The translations under genes and the position numbers were made by a program. Under the pieces are notes generated by a model. It searched no databases. It was not told the origin of the DNA and worked only from the letters and a program-made list of their open reading frames with translations. From Actinomycetota bacterium (GTDB lineage: Bacteria > Actinomycetota > Actinomycetes > Nanopelagicales > Nanopelagicaceae), in NCBI GenBank assembly GCA_009705675.1, contig WLSX01000004.1:1-16479 (forward strand): a stretch of 16,479 nt of DNA, given 5' to 3'. Of the stretch, positions 1 to 8,900 are shown one piece after another. How positions within the stretch are numbered: the first letter of the stretch is position 1; each line of letters opens with the position of its first letter.

Positions 1-278
1 CAGCCATAGATACTGACAATAATCAATAATAAATTACGGCTTGCTTGTCCGTAAAAGTTCTTTTGTTGATCCTCGGCACCAAATGAAAATACCGCGCCAA
101 GAAAAACTGTGAATAAAAGTGCATCACCGACTATTCCAACTGGCCAGGCGATTACTTTTCGCTTTAAACCAAGTACAGCGCTAGATAGGCCAAGTACTCC
201 GCCGATTACTTCGCGCCATGCAATTGATTTACTTCCGAATTGGATTTGTGCTTCAAACAACCATTTTAAAATGGACAT
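1..278 (-). CDS. pnuX: PnuC-family vitamin transporter, probably riboflavin (PnuX/RibM-like); 3' end outside window
   Basis: Seen: from an ATG at 278-276 the minus strand reads without a stop to the window edge (about 92 codons). The N-terminus carries the PnuC-family pattern: a WREVIGG block, a first hydrophobic helix, then a basic loop followed by WPVGIVGDALLF, which is typical of this family. An AGGAG Shine-Dalgarno (286-290) lies 7 nt before the ATG. Known: PnuC-family permeases import nicotinamide riboside or related vitamins by facilitated diffusion in the inner membrane. Members behind FMN riboswitches (PnuX of Corynebacterium glutamicum, RibM of Streptomyces) import riboflavin. Inferred: because an FMN riboswitch lies directly upstream (302-410), riboflavin is the likely substrate and uptake should fall when FMN is plentiful. 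The family call is firm; the substrate rests on the riboswitch. The C-terminal helices cannot be seen. Confidence 0.85.
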   Translation of the reverse strand, partial: MSILKWLFEAQIQFGSKSIAWREVIGGVLGLSSAVLGLKRKVIAWPVGIVGDALLFTVFLGAVFSFGAEDQQKNFYGQASRNLLLIIVSIYG

Positions 279-301
279 GCGTTATCTCCTAGATGTTCCT
301 T

Positions 302-410
302 TATCCAGACTTTAACTGTCGGTCTCGGAGTTTCACCAAGTCAACCAAATGAATTTCATTTGGGTCGCGGACTTTTACCGCCGGTTCGGAATTACACCGA
401 CCCCCGGATA
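302..410 (-). ncRNA. FMN riboswitch (RFN element) upstream of the PnuC-family gene
   Basis: On the minus strand the conserved RFN blocks follow in order: GGTGTAATTCC, then ACCGGCGGTAAAAGTC (385-370), a variable hairpin with a perfect 8-bp stem and 3-nt loop (363-345), GGTGAAACTCC, then GACCGACAGTTAAAGTC (324-308). The ends pair as P1: TATCC at 410-406 with GGATA at 306-302. This matches the six-helix FMN aptamer. Only 23 nt separate P1 from the start codon and they hold the Shine-Dalgarno, leaving no room for an intrinsic terminator. Control is therefore probably at translation initiation. FMN binding should lower expression of the transporter. Confidence 0.95.
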
Positions 411-421
411 CATCGGTGGCA

Positions 422-427
422 ATATTA
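422..427 (-). promoter_or_regulatory. Probable -10 element of the riboswitch transcript
   Basis: TAATAT on the minus strand lies between the argG stop codon and the aptamer. A start 7-8 nt downstream would fall at about 414, just before the first P1 base at 410, which fits an RNA that begins with the aptamer. No convincing -35 box is seen, and read-through from argG is also possible. Confidence 0.45.
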
Positions 428-440
428 CTTCAATTGCCAA

Positions 441-1790
<1,350 letters not shown>

Positions 1791-1800
1791 ACCTTTTAGA

Positions 1801-2418
1801 TTAAAGCCCCGCTTGGTTTAAGCCATAGATCGAGGGCCAAATAGCAAAACTGATCGACACTGGCAGGATTAAAAAGACAACTGGGATAAGTAAAGTGATC
1901 TCACTTTTCCCTGATTTCTTAAGTAGTGCCAGATTTATCTGCTTATTCAAAGATTGGACCTGATTGTTTAACACATCCAGAATCGGTGTTCCTCGTTGAA
2001 TAGCAATTTGAATTGAGTTAGTAAGCCGCCTAAGCGCAGATGAGCCGGTAGCTGAGGCAATAAACTCCAACGACTGGGTCAAATTGTTACCACTTTCATA
2101 CTTTGAAAAACTTTGTTTGATTAAATTTGGGAGATATCCAACTGAGCGTTGTGAAATATAGCGAAGTGCCATCATCGGACTCTCACCTGCTGAAATCATA
2201 ATTGAGAGCATCTGCAATATATTTACTAGCTCCTCATTTATCTCACTCTCTTTTATCTCACTACCAGTTATTTTTCCAATTAACTTTTTAAGCCATCTTA
2301 ATTGTTTTGCATAATCAGAGACTGAAAGCAGATTAGCAACCTCAATTGCGATTAATCTGATTGAAAAAATGATTGCAGGTGCTACCAAAATAAATATATA
2401 AAGTTGTATTCGATTCAT
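1801..2418 (-). CDS. tadC: TadC-like inner-membrane platform protein (type II secretion F domain)
   Basis: Seen: 205 residues. There is an N-terminal hydrophobic helix (about 5-30), a soluble helical stretch with the T2SS protein F pattern (about 60-175, including ISAGESPMMALRYIS and a GNNLTQSLEFIA repeat-like segment), then a long C-terminal hydrophobic segment (about 172-195). Known: TadB and TadC form the membrane platform on which the TadA ATPase drives assembly of Flp pili. The ATG overlaps the tadB stop by 4 bp (ATGA), indicating translational coupling. TadB/TadC identity is assigned mainly by gene order; the domain itself is clear. TadC homologues are often longer, near 300 residues, so this is a compact form. 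Confidence 0.8.
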   Translation of the reverse strand: MNRIQLYIFILVAPAIIFSIRLIAIEVANLLSVSDYAKQLRWLKKLIGKITGSEIKESEINEELVNILQMLSIMISAGESPMMALRYISQRSVGYLPNLIKQSFSKYESGNNLTQSLEFIASATGSSALRRLTNSIQIAIQRGTPILDVLNNQVQSLNKQINLALLKKSGKSEITLLIPVVFLILPVSISFAIWPSIYGLNQAGL

Positions 2419-3074
2419 TTTGTAGTAATTTGCATCGTAAATAATCGTTTAGCTTTTGGTAGTTTTGAAATTCTGCTCATCCAAAGATAGGCAAATAATG
2501 TCGCAATCACACCAAAAATCATGAGCAATTGGCCAGTTGGTTGCAAATAAGCAAGGCGAGCATTCTCTTGGGTACGTAAGATAATAAAAAGTAGCCACGG
2601 TGCTAATGCGGCTAAGTTTGCTGAGTTTTTAATCCAACCAAATCTAGTATTTATCTCAGCGCGCAGTGCTAAATCTGCTGATGCATACTCTGAAATCTCT
2701 CTTAAAACTTTAATTGTATTCTTGCTTCCAAACTTAGTTGCAAAGTAAAGGGTCTCAAAGAGTTGGTCGGTAATTGGATCAGCAAACTCCTCTTTTAGGT
2801 TATTAACAGCAACTTCAAATTTTTCTCCCACAATTAGGCTCTTAGAAAATTTATCAAACTCTTTTCGAACTGACTGAGGTCCAACGGTGGCAAGATTGGA
2901 AAGGCTTTCAGAAATTGACGCACCAGATTGCAGGGATGAAATGAGTAAATCTAAAACCTCAGGCCAAGCCTGCGCCCGATTAATCGCTATTTTCCTAGCC
3001 TGATATGAAATCTTTGCTAGGTAGGTTGCAAGTAAAGATAAGGTAAATAAAATTAATAAGGTAATAGGTCGCAT
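2415..3074 (-). CDS. tadB: TadB-like inner-membrane platform protein (type II secretion F domain)
   Basis: Seen: 219 residues. One N-terminal membrane helix (about 3-20) is followed by a soluble segment with the F-domain pattern SLQSGASISESLSNLA (about 46-62) and a second half around residues 95-140, then two C-terminal helices (about 150-167 and 180-198). Known role: partner of TadC in the Tad pilus platform. It starts 2 nt after the tadA stop codon (TAG, T, ATG) and overlaps tadC by 4 bp, so tadA-tadB-tadC behave as one tightly coupled operon. Many TadB proteins are near 300 residues, so this is short but contains the expected parts. Confidence 0.82.
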   Translation of the reverse strand: MRPITLLILFTLSLLATYLAKISYQARKIAINRAQAWPEVLDLLISSLQSGASISESLSNLATVGPQSVRKEFDKFSKSLIVGEKFEVAVNNLKEEFADPITDQLFETLYFATKFGSKNTIKVLREISEYASADLALRAEINTRFGWIKNSANLAALAPWLLFIILRTQENARLAYLQPTGQLLMIFGVIATLFAYLWMSRISKLPKAKRLFTMQITTK

Positions 3075-3075
3075 A

Positions 3076-4092
3076 CTAGATACTTCGTTTGGTTAAAATA
3101 TTTGTTAAAGACGCAAGCCCTTTTTCATATTTAGTACCATTCCACTTAAATAATCTTTCTATCTCAATTACGCCATCTTCGCTACGCCCAGTAACAAAAG
3201 CAACCTCGACTACCCTTCTTGCACCGTTTGAATCAAGGCTGCACTGCACCACTAGATCAATACAGTTTGCAATTGTTGGAGTGATAAAGCTTTGAGAGAT
3301 ATTTTCACCCGCTAATAACGGCAGGAGCTGTAATTTACTTATTGCACTCCTAACTGAGTTTGCATGCAAGGTTGCCATACCGGGTAAACCTGAATTGAGT
3401 GCAATTAAAAGATCAAGTGCTTCGGCCTCTCTTACCTCACCAACAATTATTCGACTAGGCCGCATTCGCAGGGATTCTTTAATCAATTTGCGAAGTGAGA
3501 TTTCCCCTTCACCTTCTAAATTAGCATTTCGTGTTTGCAGCGCAATCCAGTCTGGTATTTTTGGTTTTAATTCAAAAACCTCTTCAATAGTAATTACGCG
3601 CTCACCTGGTGATATTTGTGAAATTAGTGCATTTAAAAATGTGGTCTTCCCAGATTGGGTTCCGCCGCTTACCAATATATTAAAGCCATTATTAATTGAG
3701 CTTATTAATAGATCTAATATCTCTTTATTTATTGAACCTAACTCCATTAAATCTGCTAATGAGTTTCCTTGGTTTAAATGTTTGCGAATATTAACTGCCC
3801 AATGTTTGGCAGTTACTTCAGGAATTGCTACATGTAATCTGCTGCCATCGGGTAACCTGGCATCTACAAATGGATTACTAACATCAAGACGCCTGCCACC
3901 CCAAATTAATAATCTTTCAATTAAATCATGTACTTCTTCTTTACTTAAAACTAGGTTAGTTAATTCACTTCTGCCATTACGGGCAACAAATACTCGGTTT
4001 GGAGTGTTTATCCAGATTTCCTCAACTAAATCATCCTCAATTAGATTTTGAAGGGCGCCAAAGCTTTGTAATTGATTACTTATTTTTTCCAT
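3076..4092 (-). CDS. tadA: TadA/CpaF-family secretion ATPase
   Basis: Hexameric ATPase that powers Tad/Flp pilus assembly from the cytoplasmic face of the membrane. Seen: 338 residues. The N-terminal domain contains VDARLPDGSRLHVAIP (about 76-91). Walker A is GGTQSGKTT (143-151). The Asp box follows around VITIEEVFEL, Walker B is RIIVGEV (214-220, Glu219), and the His box is MATLHANS (about 239-246). The GGTQ(S/A)GKT loop and the GLPGMATLHANS wording are those I know from actinobacterial TadA proteins. The ATG is the first possible start after an in-frame stop at 4096-4098, and no Shine-Dalgarno is seen. It heads the tadABC operon; pilin, TadE/F, prepilin peptidase and CpaE genes are absent here. 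The family is certain; whether the product makes pili or another surface fibre is not shown. Confidence 0.92.
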   Translation of the reverse strand: MEKISNQLQSFGALQNLIEDDLVEEIWINTPNRVFVARNGRSELTNLVLSKEEVHDLIERLLIWGGRRLDVSNPFVDARLPDGSRLHVAIPEVTAKHWAVNIRKHLNQGNSLADLMELGSINKEILDLLISSINNGFNILVSGGTQSGKTTFLNALISQISPGERVITIEEVFELKPKIPDWIALQTRNANLEGEGEISLRKLIKESLRMRPSRIIVGEVREAEALDLLIALNSGLPGMATLHANSVRSAISKLQLLPLLAGENISQSFITPTIANCIDLVVQCSLDSNGARRVVEVAFVTGRSEDGVIEIERLFKWNGTKYEKGLASLTNILTKRSI

Positions 4093-4117
4093 TGGCTAAT
4101 TATTGAAAATCTACCTA

Positions 4118-4145
4118 TTTATATGTTGGGCTGTGGATATAACTA
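4118..4145 (-). promoter_or_regulatory. Candidate promoter of the tadABC operon
   Basis: In the 78-nt gap before tadA the minus strand has TAGTTA (4145-4140), 16 bases, then TATAAA (4123-4118), followed by about 25 nt to the tadA ATG. The -10 is good and the -35 weak. Read-through from the upstream gene is an alternative. Confidence 0.35.
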
Positions 4146-4170
4146 AATGTTTAAAAGAGAATACTTGCAG

Positions 4171-4653
4171 TTATTTTGGAAAATGAAGTTTATCTATCTG
4201 GGCATACCAATCTAATTGACTATCTTCATCATTTTGATAAGAAATCGCAAGATCAAGATAACTAGGTAGTAAATCACAGGCTCGAGTTAATAATTGATCA
4301 CCAGTAGATTTATCTGTACCAGTTAAAAAAATCCAAAAACCTGTGGTTGAAATACGGCAAATACAATCAGATTGCCTAAATATATTCTGTAGTTGAAAGT
4401 GTGTTTTTATTAACTCACTTTCAACCTCAATTTTTATCTGGTTAAGGTCAATTTGATTTTTGGTTTCTAAGTAATTTTCTAGATTCAAACTAGCACTAAT
4501 AATCACAAGTTGAGTTTGATTTCGGCGGGAAAGTTGCATATCCCGCTTTATTATTTGATCAAACCTACTTTGAGCGATCGCACCAGTTAATAGATCAATC
4601 TCACCATTATTAACAAAAAATATTTGTGCAGCTATCTCACTCAGATCCTTCAT
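4171..4653 (-). CDS. Degenerate GGDEF-domain protein, probably catalytically inactive
   Basis: Seen: 160 residues that follow the layout of a single GGDEF domain. DLLTGAIAQSRF (20-31) matches the usual D-x-L-T-G entry. A strand LVIISASL (49-56) stands where active enzymes have an I-D-x-D metal site. RQSDCICRISTTGF (93-106) matches the R-x-G-G-D-E-F region, so the signature is STTGF (102-106). A tail around DWYAQIDKLHFPK resembles the usual final A-D-x-A-L-Y helix. Both the metal-binding Asp and the GGDEF signature are lost, so cyclic-di-GMP synthesis is not expected. Inferred roles are a nucleotide sensor, a dimerisation module or a drifting gene. It lies 78 nt upstream of tadA on the same strand, so a role in controlling the Tad machine is possible but unproven. 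No membrane helix or second domain is present. Confidence 0.6.
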   Translation of the reverse strand: MKDLSEIAAQIFFVNNGEIDLLTGAIAQSRFDQIIKRDMQLSRRNQTQLVIISASLNLENYLETKNQIDLNQIKIEVESELIKTHFQLQNIFRQSDCICRISTTGFWIFLTGTDKSTGDQLLTRACDLLPSYLDLAISYQNDEDSQLDWYAQIDKLHFPK

Positions 4654-4668
4654 TATGAGGCTAGAGGG

Positions 4669-4674
4669 TAGTAT
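4669..4674 (+). promoter_or_regulatory. Probable -10 element giving a leaderless transcript of the 4681 gene
   Basis: TAGTAT is followed by six bases and then the GTG at 4681, so the expected transcription start falls on the first base of the gene. The whole gap between this gene and the divergent one ending at 4653 is only 27 nt, which supports a leaderless start. No -35 was identified with confidence. Confidence 0.45.
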
Positions 4675-4680
4675 TTAAAG

Positions 4681-5055
4681 GTGAATCTGAAAAGAGTTTT
4701 TGCTACCGAAGTGAGCAGAAGGCGGGCGATCTTTTTGCTTCGCGCAGAGGCCGGATTACTGCTTGCGCTAGTTACTTATTTAATTATTGCACCCCTTATT
4801 TCAGATGTATCCGCACCGGCTGCTTTAACTGCTGAGATTGTTTTTGGGTCACTCGGCGCTGTTGGCCTCTGGTTTTGCGCACATGGTTTTAAGAATAAAA
4901 AATCATATGGTCGAGCTCCAGCAGTACTTGCAAACTTAATTGCACTCGGAGTTTCTTACTATATGGTTTCTGGAAGTTTCTTCATAGTTGGTATTCCGCT
5001 TGGTTTGCTTGCACTAATTACTTTGTTATCTGCCGCATTCGGCTATAGCGAATAA
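4681..5055 (+). CDS. Small four-helix integral membrane protein, function unknown
   Basis: Not recognised as a named family. Seen: 124 residues with a basic N-terminus (VSRRRAIFLLR, positive inside) and four predicted membrane helices at about 23-41, 48-68, 80-98 and 99-119. A short basic, polar loop (FKNKKSYGRAP) lies between helices 2 and 3. It has no Cys-rich motif, signal peptidase site or catalytic signature. Small proteins with this plan are common in actinobacteria, where they are usually left as conserved hypothetical membrane proteins. The GTG start is supported by a -10-like TAGTAT 6 nt upstream. A GTG at 4711 is a possible shorter start. The stop codon touches the stop of the convergent dehydrogenase with no gap. 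Confidence 0.7.
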   Translation: MNLKRVFATEVSRRRAIFLLRAEAGLLLALVTYLIIAPLISDVSAPAALTAEIVFGSLGAVGLWFCAHGFKNKKSYGRAPAVLANLIALGVSYYMVSGSFFIVGIPLGLLALITLLSAAFGYSE

Positions 5056-5784
5056 TTACCATTCAACTATTTGTCGATCCTCCCAAAGCAATCCAGTTTT
5101 ATCTTTTTCAAAATCAAATTCTCTAAGGGCTAACCAAATTGCTGTTTCAGCTCCTTCTTGCGCACTTCTTGGCGCATCTTCACCGCCCATATCTGTTCGG
5201 CAATGTCCAGGACAAATTGCATCAACTAAAAACCCACGAGCACCTAATCCAGTTTCGTAGGAAAGATTTTTTACCAAGGCATTCACACCAGCTTTACTAA
5301 TTCGATAAGGTGCTAGACCGCCATGTGTGCCCGGCCCACTCATTCTGCCCAAACAGGCAGAGTAAACAATTACTCTTCCAGATCTAGTTTCTGCCATAGC
5401 TGGTGCTAATTCATTCACCGCTGTAAAGACTGCATCTAAATTAATTGATAAGGTCCTGCGCCATTCCTCATCATTTGTTCGCAAAGTTTTAGACATTTTT
5501 TCACTCATTACTCCGTGAGCTAAAACTAAAATATCTAGAGTAGAAAAACCATTGCTAGCTGCCTCTTGATTGATTTCACTTAAAACTTCACGAAACTTTT
5601 TACTATCTGATACATCAACTGCCCGGTAATTACATCCAAGTTGTTTTGCACTCTCAGCTGCTCGGTTCTGGTCTTTGCCAATTATGTATACCGATATACC
5701 AGCTGCGATTAAACCTTTGGCGGTTTCAAATCCAAGGCCGCGAGATCCCCCGGTGACTATTGCCCATTTTTTATCACCACTCAT
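5056..5784 (-). CDS. Short-chain dehydrogenase/reductase (carbonyl-reductase-like), substrate unknown
   Basis: NAD(P)-dependent oxidoreductase with a Rossmann fold. Seen, numbering from the ATG at 5784: cofactor loop TGGSRGLG (11-18), LAHG where the family usually has NNAG (about 88-91), Asn115 in INLDAVF, Ser142 in VYSACLG, and Tyr160-x-x-x-Lys164 in YRISK. This gives a complete N-S-Y-K catalytic set. The motif PGHCRTDMGG (192-201) and the following APRSAQEGAETAIWLA block resemble carbonyl-reductase-type members. A GTG six bases upstream (5790) is also in frame, but GCAAGG lies 8 nt before the ATG and only 2 nt before the GTG, so the ATG is preferred. It is monocistronic, convergent with the membrane protein and divergent from kgd. 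The substrate cannot be told from sequence. Confidence 0.88.
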   Translation of the reverse strand: MSGDKKWAIVTGGSRGLGFETAKGLIAAGISVYIIGKDQNRAAESAKQLGCNYRAVDVSDSKKFREVLSEINQEAASNGFSTLDILVLAHGVMSEKMSKTLRTNDEEWRRTLSINLDAVFTAVNELAPAMAETRSGRVIVYSACLGRMSGPGTHGGLAPYRISKAGVNALVKNLSYETGLGARGFLVDAICPGHCRTDMGGEDAPRSAQEGAETAIWLALREFDFEKDKTGLLWEDRQIVEW

Positions 5785-5790
5785 AGGCAC

Positions 5791-5947
5791 AACCTTGCCG
5801 TGATTTATGGGCAGTTACCAGCCTTAAATATGTGCTGGTGGCCACTTTCACTTACTTTATAACGCTATAAGGGTTTAGCAGGCAGAGAGTGAGAGTTAAG
5901 ATTAACCTGTTGCAACAATATCGATTTAGTCAATATAGGGAGAATAA
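5791..5947 (+). promoter_or_regulatory. Divergent intergenic region with likely kgd promoter
   Basis: This is the longest gene-free stretch (157 nt), shared by the dehydrogenase (minus) and kgd (plus). It holds a 5-bp inverted repeat TTATA-ACGC-TATAA (5857-5870) and a TAnnnT hexamer TAAGAT (5897-5902) that would give a leader of about 40 nt. AGGGAGA (5937-5943) is the kgd Shine-Dalgarno, 4 nt before the GTG. No clear -35 or known operator was recognised, so the exact promoter is uncertain. Confidence 0.3.
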
Positions 5948-8900
5948 GTGAGCGAAGCCGGAGCAAATACGCCCGCTAATCACTTCGGTGGCTCCTTCGG
6001 TCCTAACGAGTGGTTAGTGCAGGAAATGTATGAGAAGTACCAAAGTGATCCTGCATCTGTTGATAAAGCGTGGTGGGACTTCTTCGCTGACTTTAAGGGA
6101 ACACCCTCATTAAATGGTTCGACAAACTCTGTGCCAAATAAACCAGGCGTTCCACCAATTCCTAAAGCGCAACAAACAAAAGTAGTAAGTAATCCACCAG
6201 TAGTAATTCCTGAACCAGTTGCGCCAGTTACTTTGCAACCAAAGATCGAAAAAATTGAAACTCAAACTCAAACCTCAACTTTTAAACCAGCTGATCCGAT
6301 TGTTAAGCCGATTCCAACCTTAGTAACCCCATCTGCAGCTTCAGTTGAACCACTTCGAGGTGTTGCAGCACGGGTTGTGCAGTCTATGGAAGGTTCACTT
6401 TCTGTTCCAACGGCGACAAGTGTGAGAGTAGTTCCAGCAAAATTACTGATTGATAATCGAACTGTTATTAACAATCACCTAAAACGTGGACGTGGTGGAA
6501 AAGTGTCATTTACTCATTTAATTGGGTACGCAATGATTAAAGCGGCTAGAGCAATGCCAGAAATGAATGCGTTCTTTACCGAGTTAGAAGGCAAGCCTGC
6601 GGTTGGGCATCCAGAGCATATTAATTTAGGTATTGCGATTGATTTAGCAAAACCAGATGGATCTAGACAATTATTAGTTCCATCTATTAAAGGGTGCGAA
6701 AATTTAGATTTTGCGCAATTTTGGTCTGCCTATGAAGACATGGTGCGAAAAGCTAGAGGTGGTGCATTAACAGTTGAGGATTTTGCTGGCACTACACTTT
6801 CACTTACTAACCCAGGCACAATCGGCACAGTTCACTCCGTGCCTAGATTGGTACAAGGACAAGGTTTAATTCTTGGTGTTGGCGCCCTTGATTATCCAGC
6901 TGAATTTCATGGCGCAAATGAGCAAACTCTTGCTGATTTAGCGATTAGCAAAGTAGTTACAATTACTAGCACTTACGACCATCGAATTATTCAAGGCGCT
7001 CAATCTGGTGATTTCCTACGCCGAATTCATGAAATTTTACTCGGCGAAGAAAACTTCTACGATGAAATCTTTGAAGCACTTCGGATTCCATATGTTCCAA
7101 TTCGCTGGGTTGTTGATATGCAATTTGGAAAAGATGATGATGTTAGTAAGACGGCTCGGGTACAAAAATTAATTGACGCTTATCGCACAACTGGTCATTT
7201 AATGGCAGATATTGAGCCACTTGCTTATGTTCAAAGATCCCACCCAGATTTAGATGTTGTTACCCATGGATTATCACTTTGGGATCTAGATCGAGAGTTT
7301 GCAACCGGTGGGTTTGGTGGCAAGTCATCGATGAAGTTAAGAAGGATTTTAGGAGTACTTCGTGACTCTTACTGTCGAACTATCGGGGTTGAGTATATGT
7401 ATATTGCTAATCCAGATGAGCGTAAATGGATTCAAGAACGTATTGAAGTAGGTGCACCAAGAACTGCTCGAGAAGAGCAACTTAGAATTTTGCGCAAGTT
7501 AAATAGTGCTGAAGCATTTGAATCATTTTTACAAACTAAATTTGTTGGACAAAAACGATTTTCACTTGAAGGTGGCGAGTCAGTAATTCCATTACTAGAT
7601 GCGATGATCTCATCAGCTGCTGATTCTGGCTTAGATGAAGTGTGTATAGGAATGCCACACCGTGGCCGGCTAAATGTGTTAGCAAATATTGCTGGTAAAT
7701 CATATGGCCAGATATTCCAAGAGTTTGAAGGAAATTATCATGACAATGAGGTCCACGGTTCTGGTGATGTTAAGTATCACCTAGGAACTAAGGGAACATT
7801 TACCGCCGAATCTGGTTCAAAAACTAAAATTTATTTAGCTGCTAATCCATCGCACTTAGAGGCGGTAAATCCAGTTCTTGAAGGAATTGTTCGCGCTAAG
7901 CAGGATAAATTAAGAGCTACTGCGGGTGATACTTCAATCGATGAGCAAAATTCATATCCAGTCCTTCCTATCTTGTTGCATGGAGATGCTGCATTTGCCG
8001 GCCAGGGAGTTGTTTCTGAAACACTTTCACTTTCACTATTAAAGGGATATCGAACTGGTGGAACAATTCACATAGTTGTTAATAATCAAGTTGGATTCAC
8101 TACTTCACCACATGCAGCAAGATCATCTACATACTCAACTGATATCGCAAAGATGATTCAGGCTCCGGTATTTCATGTTAATGGTGATGATCCAGAGGCA
8201 TGTGTTCGAGTTGCTCGTCTTGCATTTGAGTATCGCCAAGCATTTAATAAAGATATTGTGATTGACATGATTTGTTACCGCCGACGCGGTCACAATGAAG
8301 GTGACGAGCCAAGCTTTACCCAACCACTTATGTATAAATTAATTGATGCAAAGCGATCTACTAGAAAACTTTATACCGAAGCTTTAATTGGTCGTGGCGA
8401 TATAACTGTCGAAGAAGCCGAAGAGGTACTTCGCGACTACCAGCAGCAGCTTGAAGGTGTATTTACTGCCGTTCATAACACTGAACCAGAGAGTGATCCA
8501 AATTGGAAAGCACCAGTAGTTCCTGCACCACACACAGTAAATACTGCAATATCTGAAGTGGAATTAAGAAAAATTGCTGCAACCCAATCTGCAATTCCAG
8601 CCGACTTTACAGTTCATCCAAAATTATTGCCGCAATTGTTAAAACGAGTTGAAATGCTAGATGAAGCAACTGTTGACTGGGCAACAGGTGAAATGTTCGC
8701 CTTTGGTTCACTATTACAAGAAGGCTATCCAATCCGAATGAGTGGCCAGGATGTTAGACGGGGAACATTTAGTAACCGTCATGCTGTAATTGTTGATAAA
8801 GAGACTGGAAAAGATTTATTCCCACTTCGATCTTTAGTTAAAGACCCTAACCAATTCCATATTTACGACTCACTTCTATCTGAGTATGCAGTAATGGGAT

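Noticed and set aside
3089..4051. Plus-strand reading frames antisense to tadA, one of 218 codons
   Set aside because: The minus strand encodes all TadA motifs in order. The antisense frames have no recognisable domain and arise from codon bias.
5857..5870. Inverted repeat TTATA-ACGC-TATAA considered as a terminator or operator
   Set aside because: Stem too short and AT-only, with no T tract and no known regulator site; kept only as a note in the intergenic entry.
6128..6350. Pro/Val/Thr-rich region of kgd considered as an extra lipoyl domain or a frameshift scar
   Set aside because: There is no lipoyl-lysine motif and the frame is continuous. A flexible low-complexity linker is normal in Kgd/OdhA proteins.
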